Positions 36,481 to 45,226 of a stretch of DNA of 64,000 nucleotides are shown piece after piece. This DNA is from Clostridiales bacterium (GTDB taxonomy: Bacteria; Bacillota; Clostridia; Saccharofermentanales; Saccharofermentanaceae). How positions within the stretch are numbered: the stretch's first letter is position 1; each line of letters begins with the position of its first letter. Position numbers and translations under genes: made by a program. The stretch lies in NCBI GenBank assembly GCA_017428155.1, contig JAFRRJ010000047.1, positions 1-64,000 on the forward strand. The letters run 5' to 3'. Under the pieces are notes generated by a model. That model saw only the letters and a program-made list of their open reading frames with translations, made no database searches and was not told the DNA's origin.

Positions 36481-37104
36481 TTATTCTAATTCTTTGGCTG
36501 TGTTAATATTCTTCGAAGCTTTAAGCTTTTCAGCGGTGATTATCGCAAGAATGTCTCTTGCTGCTCTGTCCACATCATCGTTCGTGATGATGTATTCGAA
36601 TTCTCCGGCACGCTTGATCTCTTCTCTTGACTGGGCGAGTCTTTTTGCGATCTTCTCCTCAGTCTCAGTGCCTCTGCCTCTTAATCTGCTCTCGAGTTCT
36701 GCCATCGACGGCGGAAGGATAAATATCGTTACCGTGTCAACGTCAAACTTACGGTTCAGAGCAAGGCTTCCTTCTATCGTGATATCGAAAAGAACATCCT
36801 GGCCTTTGCTGAGCATCTCATCAAGAGGATCTGAAGGTGTGCCGTAATAGTTATCAACATACTGATCGTACTCGACGATCTTGCCGTCTTTGATCATCTG
36901 CTCGAATTCATCCTTCGTTCTGAAGTAGTATTCGACGCCATCCTGCTCCTGTCCTCTCGGAGCTCTGGTGGTAACCGATATCGAGTGACCGACACTTCCG
37001 GGATTTGCCTGTTCAAGGAGCTCTTCGACTCTTGCAAGCACTGTACCTTTGCCTACGCCCGAAGGACCTGAGACTGCAACGATCAAACCTCTGTATATAC
37101 TCAT
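36481..37104 (-). CDS. gmk: Guanylate kinase
   Basis: The 207-residue enzyme phosphorylates GMP to GDP with ATP. The P-loop is SGPSGVGKGT (12-21), followed by SVTTRAPRGQEQDGVEYYF (GMP-binding region) and the LID/RLRGRGTETEEKIAKRL block. Its start overlaps the remA stop by four bases (ATGA), so the genes are translationally coupled. Confidence 0.98.
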   Translation of the reverse strand: MSIYRGLIVAVSGPSGVGKGTVLARVEELLEQANPGSVGHSISVTTRAPRGQEQDGVEYYFRTKDEFEQMIKDGKIVEYDQYVDNYYGTPSDPLDEMLSKGQDVLFDITIEGSLALNRKFDVDTVTIFILPPSMAELESRLRGRGTETEEKIAKRLAQSREEIKRAGEFEYIITNDDVDRAARDILAIITAEKLKASKNINTAKELE

Positions 37105-37337
37105 CCCAGCATCTCCTTTATCTCTGAAGTAGCTAAAGCCGATGTAAGGACCATGCCGCTGTCAGTAACGATTACCGATTTGCACTTCTTGCCTGCACAG
37201 CAGTCTACCAGCATTCCCCTGTCCTTGGAGTCCTGCATCATGCGCCTTACCGGAGATGAATCCGCTGCTGCGACGCAGATGATGCGTGATGCCGATGCTA
37301 TATTGCCTGAGCCGATATCTATAAATCCAGATGCCAT
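37101..37337 (-). CDS. remA: RemA/DUF370 family regulator
   Basis: The 78-residue protein of the extracellular matrix regulatory RemA family contains the conserved blocks DIGSGNIASASRIICV, SSPVRRM and TDSGMVLTSAL. In Bacillus subtilis RemA binds DNA as an oligomer and activates matrix and osmoprotection genes. The gene keeps the widespread position between yicC and gmk. Whether it regulates envelope genes here is unknown. Confidence 0.93.
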   Translation of the reverse strand: MASGFIDIGSGNIASASRIICVAAADSSPVRRMMQDSKDRGMLVDCCAGKKCKSVIVTDSGMVLTSALATSEIKEMLG

Positions 37338-37353
37338 TTGCTGATGCCTTCCG

Positions 37354-38241
37354 TTATACGAGATTCTGAATCTGTTCCCTGATCTCTTCTACAAGATTCT
37401 TCATTGTGAGAACCCTTGAAGTGATCTCTATATCATTTGCCTTGCTGCCTGTCGTGTTGATCTCACGGTTGATCTCCTGAACGAGGAAATCCATCTTCTT
37501 GCCGACAGTCTCTTCCTCTGCAAGGATCTTTCTTGCCTGTGAGAAATGGCTGGACAAACGCGCCATCTCCTCATCGATCGCACACTTGTCTGCAAAGATT
37601 GCTACTTCAGCAGCAAGTCTGTTGTCATCGTAGAATTCCCTCTGGTCGGAGGTTAAGATCTCGTTGATCCTTGCTGACAGCTTCTGCCTGTATGCCTCAA
37701 CAACAGCAGGTGATCTTGTGACGACTTCTTCTCTTATGGTCTCTAACGAACTTACCTTGGCAAGGATAGTGTTAACGAGGTTGTCGCCTTCTCTTTTGCG
37801 CATCTCGAGCATTCCGTCGACTGCAAGATTCAAGGCTTCCATAAGTTCTTTAGCAGTAGCTTCCTCGTCGATCTCTTTCTGCGTAACGCTTAAGACGTCC
37901 TGGAAAAGCGCGATGCGCTCAACGCCCATATCGTCTTCTCTTCCGGTAACGGCGCTTATAGCCTTTGCCGCTTCGGAATATCCCTTTGCAAGTCCCGCAT
38001 TGACTGTTACGACCTGACCTGCCTCGCCCTGATCTTCGAAGTTTACGAAGACATCGATCTTGCCTCTATTGAGCCTGTCGGTTATAACTCTGCGGATATC
38101 GGTATCCAGATAGTTGAACATTCTGGGCATTCTGATCGAGATATCGCAGAATCTCGAGTTGACCGATTTGATCTCAATACTGTATTTTCTTGTGTCGAAA
38201 ACTTTCTCGCCGCGGCCGAAGCCTGTCATCGAGTATGCCAT
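37354..38241 (-). CDS. yicC: YicC family (endoribonuclease-type) protein
   Basis: The start is the ATG at 38241 (MAYSMTGFGRG, the family N-terminus) with AGAGG 8 bases upstream; the protein has 295 residues. The middle is a long helical region, and the C-terminus carries EEMARLSSHFSQ, KKMDFLVQEINREINTTGSK and NLVEEIREQIQN, as in YicC/YloC proteins. These have been reported as RNases in some bacteria. A terminator-like hairpin stands only 27 bases before its ATG. Confidence 0.93.
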   Translation of the reverse strand: MAYSMTGFGRGEKVFDTRKYSIEIKSVNSRFCDISIRMPRMFNYLDTDIRRVITDRLNRGKIDVFVNFEDQGEAGQVVTVNAGLAKGYSEAAKAISAVTGREDDMGVERIALFQDVLSVTQKEIDEEATAKELMEALNLAVDGMLEMRKREGDNLVNTILAKVSSLETIREEVVTRSPAVVEAYRQKLSARINEILTSDQREFYDDNRLAAEVAIFADKCAIDEEMARLSSHFSQARKILAEEETVGKKMDFLVQEINREINTTGSKANDIEITSRVLTMKNLVEEIREQIQNLV

Positions 38242-38268
38242 GTGATTACCTCTGCTGAATATATAGAC

Positions 38269-38312
38269 AAAAAAGAGCCGCCGCAAATGGGATTATCCCA
38301 CTGCTTTGGCTC
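38269..38312 (-). terminator. Terminator-like hairpin in the yicC leader
   Basis: On the minus strand GAGCC...GCA-TGGGAT pairs with ATCCCA...TTTGC..GGCTC (38312-38275) and is followed by six T (38274-38269). A/T-rich TATAAT elements lie upstream (38320-38335), so the hairpin may interrupt transcripts before yicC or end those from the metallophosphoesterase gene. Confidence 0.6.
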
Positions 38313-38451
38313 ACAAAGTATTATATATTATAATATTTTAGCTGTCTATCAAAATAATTTTATCTATCTCGCAAACGCCTTTATTTATTGCCTTTGCGGG
38401 CGCGAAAATTTTTTTGCCGCGTAAATTGCACGCCTAAGCAAAAGCAGGGTC

Positions 38452-39168
38452 TCACAGTATCCTTACAGGATCAAAACCGATATAATCCGCCGACGCGCAA
38501 ACGAACTTTGTTCCTTCGAACTCACCCTCAAAAACCTTCTTGTGCGCCTTGCCGTGGAGATGTCCGTAGACGCAGATATCGATCCCGCCTTCAGCCATAA
38601 GATGCGCAAATTCGGTGAAGTCCTGCTTCGCGGTGATGGGCGGATAGTGGATCATCATGATGTGCTTTTTCGCGTGCTCCGGATCAGCCTTGCCGATCTC
38701 ATCAAGGCACATCTTTATCCTGAGCTTCTCGCGCTCGTAGATCTTCCTGTTATCGGTGCCTTCGATGCTGTCTATGGATTCGATCATCCAGCCTCTGGTG
38801 CCGGTGATAAGCGCATCTTCAACAGGGATCACGTTGGTCCTTACGAACTCGAGTTTTGTGATGTTCTTCTCTTTTAAGAACTCTTCCATTTTCTTCATCG
38901 TGGTCCACCAGTAGTCGTGGTTGCCTCGCGATAAGAGCTTTCTTCCGGGAAGTTCTGATATGAACCTGAAGTCATCTTCCATCTCGGTGACATAAGTAGC
39001 CCATGAGATGTCGCCCGGGATAAGCACGGTGTCATCTTCCGTGACCTTGTTCTCCCAGTTCTCCCTGACTCTTGAGATATAATCGCCCCATGAAGATCCG
39101 AACACTTCCATCGACTTGTCCGGAATGCTTAAGGACAGATGCAGATCTGCCAGCGCGTAGATTGCCAT
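38452..39168 (-). CDS. Metallophosphoesterase
   Basis: The 238-residue calcineurin-like phosphoesterase shows the two-metal motifs in order: LADLHL, GDISW, RGNHDYWW, HYPP, and VYGHLHGKA. The true start is the ATG overlapping the uvrC stop by one base (TGATG), so it is coupled to uvrC. Family members cleave phosphodiesters or phosphomonoesters; the substrate is unknown. Confidence 0.92.
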   Translation of the reverse strand: MAIYALADLHLSLSIPDKSMEVFGSSWGDYISRVRENWENKVTEDDTVLIPGDISWATYVTEMEDDFRFISELPGRKLLSRGNHDYWWTTMKKMEEFLKEKNITKLEFVRTNVIPVEDALITGTRGWMIESIDSIEGTDNRKIYEREKLRIKMCLDEIGKADPEHAKKHIMMIHYPPITAKQDFTEFAHLMAEGGIDICVYGHLHGKAHKKVFEGEFEGTKFVCASADYIGFDPVRIL

Positions 39169-41042
39169 CAAGACTCCCTCTGGTGGAAATACTGATATAT
39201 TGCTTTGGCATCCTTTGCGGATATGCCTTTTGCTTCCGCAAGTTCCTCCTCGGAAGCATTTTCCACGGCTTTTATTGTACCAAAATGTGAGAGCAGATTC
39301 TTGCGCTTTGCAGGACCTATGCCTTCGATGTTTTCGAGCTTGTATCTGATATTGCGCTTGCCTGCGAGCTTGTGCTGGTACGAGATCGCGAACCTGTGGA
39401 CTTCGTTCTGGACGGTCGTAAGGAATCTTAAAAGCCCCATCTCGCTGTCTGTCAGCGTGCGTCCTTCAAGTCTTATCTCTCTTCCGTCCTCGAAGACTAT
39501 CCCCGCCGTCTTATGCCTGTCATTCTTGACCATTCCGGCAAGATAGATATTCTCCGTTCCCTCAATGCCTCTTACGACAGAAGCGACCGCTTCCAGCTGG
39601 CCCTTTCCGCCGTCTACGAGGATGATGTCAGGATACTTGAATCCGTCGTCTCCGTTATGCGAGAACCGTCTCTCCAGAGTCTCTCTCATCGACTGATAGT
39701 CGTCCTGGGATTCGACTCTTTTCATCTTGAATAATCTGTAGGACTGCCTGTCGGCCCTGCCATCCTTGAAGACGACCATGCCCGCGCAGATATCGTCGTT
39801 GCCGAGGTTAGAGATATCGAAGGATTCGGCTCTTGAGATGGAATTCTCCGGTGCGCCTATCAGCTCTTCAAGATACCTCAAAGGCACTGAAGGATCGGCG
39901 TTCGCATTGCCGCCTCTTAAGATCCTGCGCACCATCATCTCACGCGCATTGGAGTTTGCCAGATCTTTCAGTTCGCGCAGCTCGCCCCTCTCTGCGACAT
40001 GGAGCCTGCAGTTCTTTCCGAGCTTATCTGTCAGGGTCTTCTCGATTACAGCAAGATCATCTTCCTCAAGTTCAAAAGGAACAAGAATAAGAGGCGGTAT
40101 AAAAGGCGCGTCCTCATAGTACTGCATGATGAAGTTCTTTAAGATCTCTTCCTTGTCAGCATCTTCGCCCGGGAAGAAATATGTCGAGGATCCGACGATC
40201 CTTCCCTGCCTTAATTCAAGCTTTCTTACACACGTCTCACCGCAGTCAGAATATAGACCGATTGCGTCGACATCACGCTCGATATCAAGATAGACGCGCT
40301 GGTTCTGCCTTATTGCCCTGAGCGCGTATAGCCTGTCTCTTAAAGCTCCTGCCTTCTCGAATTCAAGGTTGGCAGAACAGATCTCCATCTGCTCTTTAAT
40401 GTCTTTTTCGATGCCGTCGTACTTACCTTCAAAGAAGGCGACGATCTGGCCTATCATGGCGCGGTAATCCTCGCCGCTTACGGTTCCGAGGCACGGTGCC
40501 ATGCACTTTCCGATGTGATAGTTAAGGCAGGGGCGCTCCTTGCCGATGTCTCTCGGGAAGACCTTTTTGCAGCGCTTTAACGGGAAGATATCGTTTATTG
40601 CCTTGAGCACTTCGAAGCAGTCCGAACCCATGTAGGGACCGTAGTATCTCGCGCCTTCTTTTCGAGCTTCGGGATCAGGCCTGAAAGCCTTGAAGACTCT
40701 CGGATATGCTTCGTTCAGCGTGATGCAGATATAGGGATAGCCCTTGTCATCACGGAGAAGGATATTGTATTTGGGCTGATATCTCTTGATGAGGTTGTTC
40801 TCGAGCAGGAGAGCTTCGGGTTCGGAACCGACTACCGTGTATTCGAAGTCAGCGACATGCGATACCATCGCCCTGACTTTTGGGGAAGATATTACTCCGC
40901 CCCCGAAATAACTCTTCAGCCGGTTTCTCAGTTTCTTTGCTTTTCCCACATAAATAACACAGCCCGAAGAGTCCTTCATAAGGTACACTCCGGGGCTTAA
41001 TGGGACTGTGTCCAGCCTTGCGTCGAATTTACCGGCGGGCAT
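39168..41042 (-). CDS. uvrC: Excinuclease ABC subunit C
   Basis: The 624-residue UvrC makes the two incisions in nucleotide-excision repair. The GIY-YIG nuclease domain is near the start (SPGVYLMKDSSGCVIYVGKA, about 17-36). A UVR motif (ANLEFEKAGALRDRLYALR) follows, then an RNase H-like domain (ISNLGNDDICAGMVVF; LVDGGKGQLEAV). A helix-hairpin-helix pair (NIEGIGPAKRKNLL; AKGISAKDAKAIYQYF) ends the protein. The start overlaps the stop of the upstream HPr gene (TAATG). Confidence 0.97.
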   Translation of the reverse strand: MPAGKFDARLDTVPLSPGVYLMKDSSGCVIYVGKAKKLRNRLKSYFGGGVISSPKVRAMVSHVADFEYTVVGSEPEALLLENNLIKRYQPKYNILLRDDKGYPYICITLNEAYPRVFKAFRPDPEARKEGARYYGPYMGSDCFEVLKAINDIFPLKRCKKVFPRDIGKERPCLNYHIGKCMAPCLGTVSGEDYRAMIGQIVAFFEGKYDGIEKDIKEQMEICSANLEFEKAGALRDRLYALRAIRQNQRVYLDIERDVDAIGLYSDCGETCVRKLELRQGRIVGSSTYFFPGEDADKEEILKNFIMQYYEDAPFIPPLILVPFELEEDDLAVIEKTLTDKLGKNCRLHVAERGELRELKDLANSNAREMMVRRILRGGNANADPSVPLRYLEELIGAPENSISRAESFDISNLGNDDICAGMVVFKDGRADRQSYRLFKMKRVESQDDYQSMRETLERRFSHNGDDGFKYPDIILVDGGKGQLEAVASVVRGIEGTENIYLAGMVKNDRHKTAGIVFEDGREIRLEGRTLTDSEMGLLRFLTTVQNEVHRFAISYQHKLAGKRNIRYKLENIEGIGPAKRKNLLSHFGTIKAVENASEEELAEAKGISAKDAKAIYQYFHQRES

Positions 41043-41308
41043 TACACAGCGATCTTAGGATTCTTAAGATGGGCGAGAAGTGCTTCGCAAGCTTCCTTCT
41101 CATCGTCGCCGTTAGCTTCGATCTCGATCTCGGCGCCGTTCTCGATTCCGAGGGACATAACACCTAAAAGGCTCTTTGCATTAGCTCTTCTGCCGCTGCG
41201 GACAACGTAGATTGTGCTGTGGAACTGTGAAGCTTTCTGGATCATGACCGCTACGGCCTTCATCTGCAAAGCATCTTCACAATCAAAAACAATCTTTTCT
41301 TTAGTCAT
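41042..41308 (-). CDS. Crh-like HPr protein (Gln15, Ser46)
   Basis: Starting at the ATG at 41308 (MTKEKIVFD) gives 88 residues, exactly the HPr length, and makes the numbering fit. The position of the PTS-phosphorylated His15 is Gln15 (EDALQMKAV), and the nearby Arg17 is Lys. Ser46 in NAKSLLGVMSL, the HPr-kinase site, is kept. This is the pattern of Bacillus Crh, which cannot carry PTS phosphate and acts in catabolite control when phosphorylated on Ser46. It is coupled to uvrC by a one-base overlap. An alternative start at 41329 would add seven residues. Confidence 0.85.
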   Translation of the reverse strand: MTKEKIVFDCEDALQMKAVAVMIQKASQFHSTIYVVRSGRRANAKSLLGVMSLGIENGAEIEIEANGDDEKEACEALLAHLKNPKIAV

Positions 41309-41455
41309 AATACAGGCACATCCCCTCATAAATTAACAGGATAAGTATATTTTTGAGTTTCTTTAAAATCAACCAAAATCGCACCGAACTGTCTAATTTC
41401 GGCTATTTATACCAAATGATTTAGATTTGCCATTACCTTTTGGTAAATTTAACAA

Positions 41456-41902
41456 TCAAAGGTTCTTGAGCATAAGGACCGCATCCCTGCCCTGACCGTA
41501 ATAACCGCGCCTTAAGCCATACCTCTCAAACCCGAGCTTCCCGTAAAGACTCAAAGCGGGAACATCATCTGATTCGACCTCCAAAAAGAGCTTTTCTATC
41601 CCTTTTGCCGTCATATCTTCTATAAGCTTCGTGAACAGCGCCTTCGCAAATCCCCTGCCCCGGTATTCCTTATGCGTAACGATATTTCCAACATTGCCCT
41701 CATCGAGCACGGTCTCAACACCGGCATAGCAGACGACCTTTCCGTCCGATTCGCCTACACAGCATATCTTATTGGGATCTTTGATGAGATCTTCCAGAGC
41801 GCTCTTAGTCCACGGATGCGCGATCGAACCTTGCTCGAGTTCCATGATGGACGGGATATCAGAAAGCTCCGCCGCTCTGATCAGAAGTTCTGTCTCAGCC
41901 AT
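41456..41902 (-). CDS. rimI: Ribosomal-protein S18 alanine N-acetyltransferase-like GNAT
   Basis: The start is the ATG at 41902 that overlaps the tsaB stop by eight bases with AGGA just upstream; the protein has 148 residues. The GNAT core contains IVTHKEYRGRGFAKALF (acetyl-CoA site) and LEVESDDVPALSLYGKLGFE, close to the RimI signature. RimI acetylates the N-terminus of S18 and related substrates. The tsaE-tsaB-rimI order is conserved in many bacteria. Confidence 0.92.
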   Translation of the reverse strand: MAETELLIRAAELSDIPSIMELEQGSIAHPWTKSALEDLIKDPNKICCVGESDGKVVCYAGVETVLDEGNVGNIVTHKEYRGRGFAKALFTKLIEDMTAKGIEKLFLEVESDDVPALSLYGKLGFERYGLRRGYYGQGRDAVLMLKNL

Positions 41903-42611
41903 TCTTCCTGAGCCTCTCAGCCTGTGAGACTGCACAATAGGACGCCTTGATGTCTCTTGCATCTATGAGCTCAGGCTTCGCGAAAGCCGCCAGCGCTACG
42001 CCTTTTGGCATTATCGCAGCCCCGGGCGCGTAGTAGATATTAAGTCCCGACTTCGCCTTCTCGAAAGCCTTCTTCATTACATTTGCGCCGCTTCCGACCA
42101 CGATTATCTGCCTTCTCGCGCCGTAAATGATCTCCGGGATCTTCTCTATCTTCGACACCAGTTCATCCGCATCGTAAGCATTCTCGGCGATCAGTGACTT
42201 AAGCGTATCGTCTTCTGCCGCCTGCGCGAAAACCCTGTTATTCCGCGCATCTATCGCCGGCACGATCAATGTCTCATTCTTCGGTGTCATTGTCGCATTC
42301 TCACACGACCTCGCAAGTGCTTCAGTCGAAGACACCGCAATGCACTTCTTTCCCGCCGCAAGCGCCATTCCCTTAACAGCGGCAAGCCCTATCCTTATCC
42401 CCGTAAAAGATCCCGGTCCCACCGTAACGGCATACCCGTCCAGATCTTCGTGCTTCATTCCGGCCTTTGTCATCACACTGTGGACCAGCGGCATAAATGT
42501 CTCGGAATGAGTCTTAGTCTCAAAAGAAAGTTCGTAGCAGATCTCTTTGCCGTCCTCGAAAACGCCGGCACTGCAGTTGCTGTTGGATGTGTCACAAACC
42601 AGAAGTCTCAT
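41895..42611 (-). CDS. tsaB: TsaB, t6A-modification partner protein
   Basis: The 238-residue ASKHA-fold protein begins LVCDTSNSNCSAGVFEDGK and contains VTVGPGSFTGIRIGLAA, the TsaB signature. With TsaD and TsaE it transfers threonylcarbamoyl to A37 of ANN-decoding tRNAs; TsaB is a catalytically inactive scaffold. It overlaps tsaE by four bases (ATGA) and rimI by eight. TsaD is not in this window. Confidence 0.95.
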   Translation of the reverse strand: MRLLVCDTSNSNCSAGVFEDGKEICYELSFETKTHSETFMPLVHSVMTKAGMKHEDLDGYAVTVGPGSFTGIRIGLAAVKGMALAAGKKCIAVSSTEALARSCENATMTPKNETLIVPAIDARNNRVFAQAAEDDTLKSLIAENAYDADELVSKIEKIPEIIYGARRQIIVVGSGANVMKKAFEKAKSGLNIYYAPGAAIMPKGVALAAFAKPELIDARDIKASYCAVSQAERLRKNG

Positions 42612-43147
42612 GTATCGATCTTTGCTTTCTTATCAGTATTGTTAATATCGGCAGCGGGTTCAGAGATGGATTCAACTTCGTTTTCCGCGCAGGATTTTTT
42701 CGCTGCCTCCAGAATATAACTGCTGTGCTTCTCACCGCATTCACATTCAAAGGTCCTGATATTGCCGTCTCCTGTTATTGTCATCCTAATCGTGTCCTGA
42801 GGCAACAGTTCTTCAATGATGTCGCTCCACTCGATCACGCAGACACCGTCTCTGTAGAAGTATTCATCAAGTCCGCTCATAAGGAAATCATCAGGCCCTG
42901 AGAGCCTGTATGTATCAAAATGGAACAGCATGAGCCTGCCGCCTTCATATTCATTAACGATAGTAAACGTCGGGCTCGAGACGTGGGATGTCGACCCCAG
43001 TCCCCTGGCAATTCCTCTCGTAAGGCATGTCTTCCCCGCGCCGAGATCGCCCGTAAGAGCGATAACGTCGCCGCCTATTAATGACTTTGCAAGTTCATAT
43101 CCGAACTCTTCGGTCTGTTCAGGTGATGTGGTCTTAAATCTGATCAT
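42608..43147 (-). CDS. tsaE: TsaE, t6A-modification ATPase
   Basis: The start is the ATG at 43147 (MIRFKTTSPEQTEE) with AAGGAAGGA 6 bases upstream; the protein has 179 residues. The P-loop is LTGDLGAGKT (31-40), and SSPTFTIVNEYEG and FHFDTYRL are family blocks. A C-terminal extension of about 35 residues, ending KKAKIDT, exceeds the usual 150 and looks unstructured. TsaE drives turnover of the TsaB-TsaD complex. Confidence 0.95.
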   Translation of the reverse strand: MIRFKTTSPEQTEEFGYELAKSLIGGDVIALTGDLGAGKTCLTRGIARGLGSTSHVSSPTFTIVNEYEGGRLMLFHFDTYRLSGPDDFLMSGLDEYFYRDGVCVIEWSDIIEELLPQDTIRMTITGDGNIRTFECECGEKHSSYILEAAKKSCAENEVESISEPAADINNTDKKAKIDT

Positions 43148-43517
43148 GCCTGTCCTTCCTTTGCGTAGTAATTCTACATTCAAAGAGGACAAATAGCAAA
43201 GCTGATAAACATCAGGGACGGGCCGGATTCACGGCAAATTCACGGCAAATTCACGGCATAGCCGTGAAAACGCCGTGATTATTATCGTTTTTCGGCAAGA
43301 TTCACGGTAAATTCACGGCATAGCCGTGAAAACGCCGTGAATTTGATGTGGGATGAAGTGCAATTTGATGTGGGATGAAGTGAATCTAAAGGGTTAAGAA
43401 GTGAATCTTCAGTGTTCTGAAGTGGTATGAAGTGGTCTTAAGGGTAAGAAGTGCAAACTAAAACAACACTTAATACTCTCGGACAATCTGTTTAGAATAA
43501 CTTTTTTCGAAGATGCA
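43148..43517. other. Repeat-rich gap between rpsI and tsaE
   Basis: 43227-43345 holds a hairpin family with TTCACGGCATAGCCGTGAAA-ACGCCGTGA occurring twice plus extra TTCACGGCAAA copies. 43342-43460 holds direct words TTTGATGTGGGATGAAGTG (twice), GAAGTGAATCT and AAGAAGTG. No gene is seen. Confidence 0.75.
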
Positions 43518-43552
43518 TAAAAAAAGCCCGGAAAATTTGCATTCCGGGCTTT
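43518..43552 (-). terminator. rpsI terminator
   Basis: AAGCCCGGAA pairs with TTCCGGGCTT (43524-43551); the minus-strand stem is followed by a T run. It lies just after the rpsI stop. Confidence 0.85.
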
Positions 43553-43572
43553 GGAAAATTCCAAAATAACGA

Positions 43573-43986
43573 TTAACGCTTTGAGAACTGTGAAGCTTTT
43601 CTTGCCTTCTTGAGACCGGGCTTCTTTCTTTCCTTCATACGTGCGTCACGTGTGAGGAATCCGCTCTCCTTAAGAACTGCCTTGTAGCTCTCTTCGTCTG
43701 CTTCAACCAGAGCTCTTGCAATACCGTGACGGATTGCACCTGCCTGACCGGAGATACCGCCGCCGATAGCCTTAACGATAACGTCGAACTTGTCCTCTGT
43801 CTGTGTAGCTGCGAGAGGCTGACGAACGATGAGCTTCAGTGTATCTAGACCGAAGTAATCGTCGATGTCCTTGCCGTTGATCGTGATATTGCCCTTACCG
43901 GGAACAAGACGTACGGCTGCTACTGCATCCTTACGACGGCCTGTGCCGTAATAATATACTTTGCTGCTTGTTTTCTTTGCTGCCAT
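43573..43986 (-). CDS. rpsI: Ribosomal protein uS9
   Basis: The 137-residue protein has a short N-terminal extension (MAAKKTSSK) before [16 protein letters not shown], then the block [20 protein letters not shown] and the C-terminal [17 protein letters not shown], which reaches the P-site tRNA. It is cotranscribed with rplM, 18 bases upstream. Confidence 0.98.
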   Translation of the reverse strand: MAAKKTSSKVYYYGTGRRKDAVAAVRLVPGKGNITINGKDIDDYFGLDTLKLIVRQPLAATQTEDKFDVIVKAIGGGISGQAGAIRHGIARALVEADEESYKAVLKESGFLTRDARMKERKKPGLKKARKASQFSKR

Positions 43987-44004
43987 TGTCAGTTAGTCCT
44001 CCGA

Positions 44005-44433
44005 TTAGAATGTGTAAACTTCAGGCTTCTGAGCTGCCTGCTCGTGCTCGGGGCCGGCATAAACGTGAAGCTTTCTGAACATCTGACGGCCGAGTGTGTT
44101 CTTGGGAAGCATTCCCTTAACAGCGAGCTCAACAGCCTTCTCAGGGTTCTTTGCCATCATTGTGCGGTAGTCAACTTCCTTGAGTCCACCCGGGAAACCG
44201 GAGTGATGACGGTACTTCTTATCATCAAGCTTATTGCCTGTGAGAATTACCTTGGAAGCGTTAATTACGATAACATTATCACCGGTATCAAGGAAAGGAG
44301 TATATGTGGGCTTGTGCTTACCTCTTAAAAGGCGGGCAACCTCTGTAGCCAGACGTCCGAGAACCATGCCCTCAGCGTCGATTACGAGCCATTTCCTTTC
44401 TATTGAATCCTTGGTTGCAACATATGTAGCCAT
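44005..44433 (-). CDS. rplM: Ribosomal protein uL13
   Basis: The 142-residue protein shows the family blocks [36 protein letters not shown] and [24 protein letters not shown] precedes the ATG. It is the first gene of the rplM-rpsI operon and has a near-consensus promoter and a hairpin leader. Confidence 0.98.
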   Translation of the reverse strand: MATYVATKDSIERKWLVIDAEGMVLGRLATEVARLLRGKHKPTYTPFLDTGDNVIVINASKVILTGNKLDDKKYRHHSGFPGGLKEVDYRTMMAKNPEKAVELAVKGMLPKNTLGRQMFRKLHVYAGPEHEQAAQKPEVYTF

Positions 44434-44498
44434 GTGTCTTTCTCCTTGAAATTCATTGATTCTTTCTATATTCCGAATGCTTTAGAAAGCAAAAAGAA

Positions 44499-44523
44499 CA
44501 GGCCTGCTCTTTGAGCAAGCCTG
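44499..44523 (-). promoter_or_regulatory. Leader hairpin of rplM-rpsI
   Basis: CAGGCcTGCTC (44499-44509) pairs with GAGCAaGCCTG (44513-44523). On the minus strand the stem is followed by TTCTTTTTGC, so it is terminator-like. It sits at the predicted transcript 5' end, a position where L13 leaders of Bacillota regulate the operon. Confidence 0.5.
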
Positions 44524-44526
44524 CAT

Positions 44527-44555
44527 ATAATAACCGCGTTTAATTGCCGTGTCAA
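44527..44555 (-). promoter_or_regulatory. rplM-rpsI promoter
   Basis: On the minus strand TTGACA (44555-44550), 17 spacer bases, then TATTAT (44532-44527). The -35 is perfect and the -10 differs by one base from consensus. Confidence 0.8.
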
Positions 44556-44566
44556 CAATTTTCAAT

Positions 44567-44600
44567 AAAAAACTTCGATAATTCTCGCAAATTCTTCGAA
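44567..44600 (-). terminator. Terminator of the transglutaminase-like gene cluster
   Basis: TTCGA..GAATT and AATT..TCGAA (44574-44600) form a stem with one mismatch, followed on the minus strand by TTTTTT. It lies between the last lipoprotein gene of the cluster and the rplM promoter. Confidence 0.55.
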
Positions 44601-44622
44601 AATCGCATTTTTCCGCGTTTAT

Positions 44623-45195
44623 TTAAACAGCTCCGTTTGCAATTTCCCTTCCGTAGTTGATCTCTACGATAGTGTCTGCACCGTCAGTGATGACCCAGAT
44701 ATGTGTATTTCCCTTTACATACTTGAGACCGAAATCGTCTTCCTGTACGGGGTCACCATAAACAGACTTTGCAACTTCGACCTTGTCGCCTACATGAACG
44801 CCGCCGCAGTCGATAAGCGGATTGCTGATCTTGATGCCGTCGATGATCTCATTCTCATCCTCGCCTGATGTGTAGAAATCGAATTCAGGATATGAATATA
44901 CAGTTGCCATTCCCTCGCCTGCACATGCAAAGTCCGAGAACATTTCCGTAGGTTCACCGAGGACTTTAAGAATAGGTGCTGCAGGTGTCCAGAATACAAT
45001 GTCATATCCCATGTAGCTGAACTTATAACCGTCAACAGAAGCACTCTGTGAGACCTCAACTGAGATCTGTGTCTGGCCGCCGCCGATAAGTGAAGCCTGA
45101 GCTGTCTCGCCTGTTCCCTTGTTATCGCTGCAGCCTGCAAGAACAGATGCGATAACACAGGCACCGATTACGGTAGTAATGATTCTTTTTTTCAT
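44623..45195 (-). CDS. Small lipoprotein, paralogue of the one at 51128
   Basis: The start is the ATG at 45195 with GGGAG upstream; the protein has 190 residues. The lipobox is SVLAGC. The domain after the linker contains CAGEGM, FTSGEDENEIIDGI-like turns, GVHVGDKVEVAKSVYGDP and INYGREIANG. The same blocks (CAGQGM, GIYVGQTADEVKAVYGEP) occur in the lipoprotein at 51128-51709. It may be an envelope accessory protein. It is the last gene of the block that begins near purF. Confidence 0.75.
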   Translation of the reverse strand: MKKRIITTVIGACVIASVLAGCSDNKGTGETAQASLIGGGQTQISVEVSQSASVDGYKFSYMGYDIVFWTPAAPILKVLGEPTEMFSDFACAGEGMATVYSYPEFDFYTSGEDENEIIDGIKISNPLIDCGGVHVGDKVEVAKSVYGDPVQEDDFGLKYVKGNTHIWVITDGADTIVEINYGREIANGAV

Positions 45196-45226
45196 TTTTT
45201 CTTCTCCCATTTATCAATAATTATAG

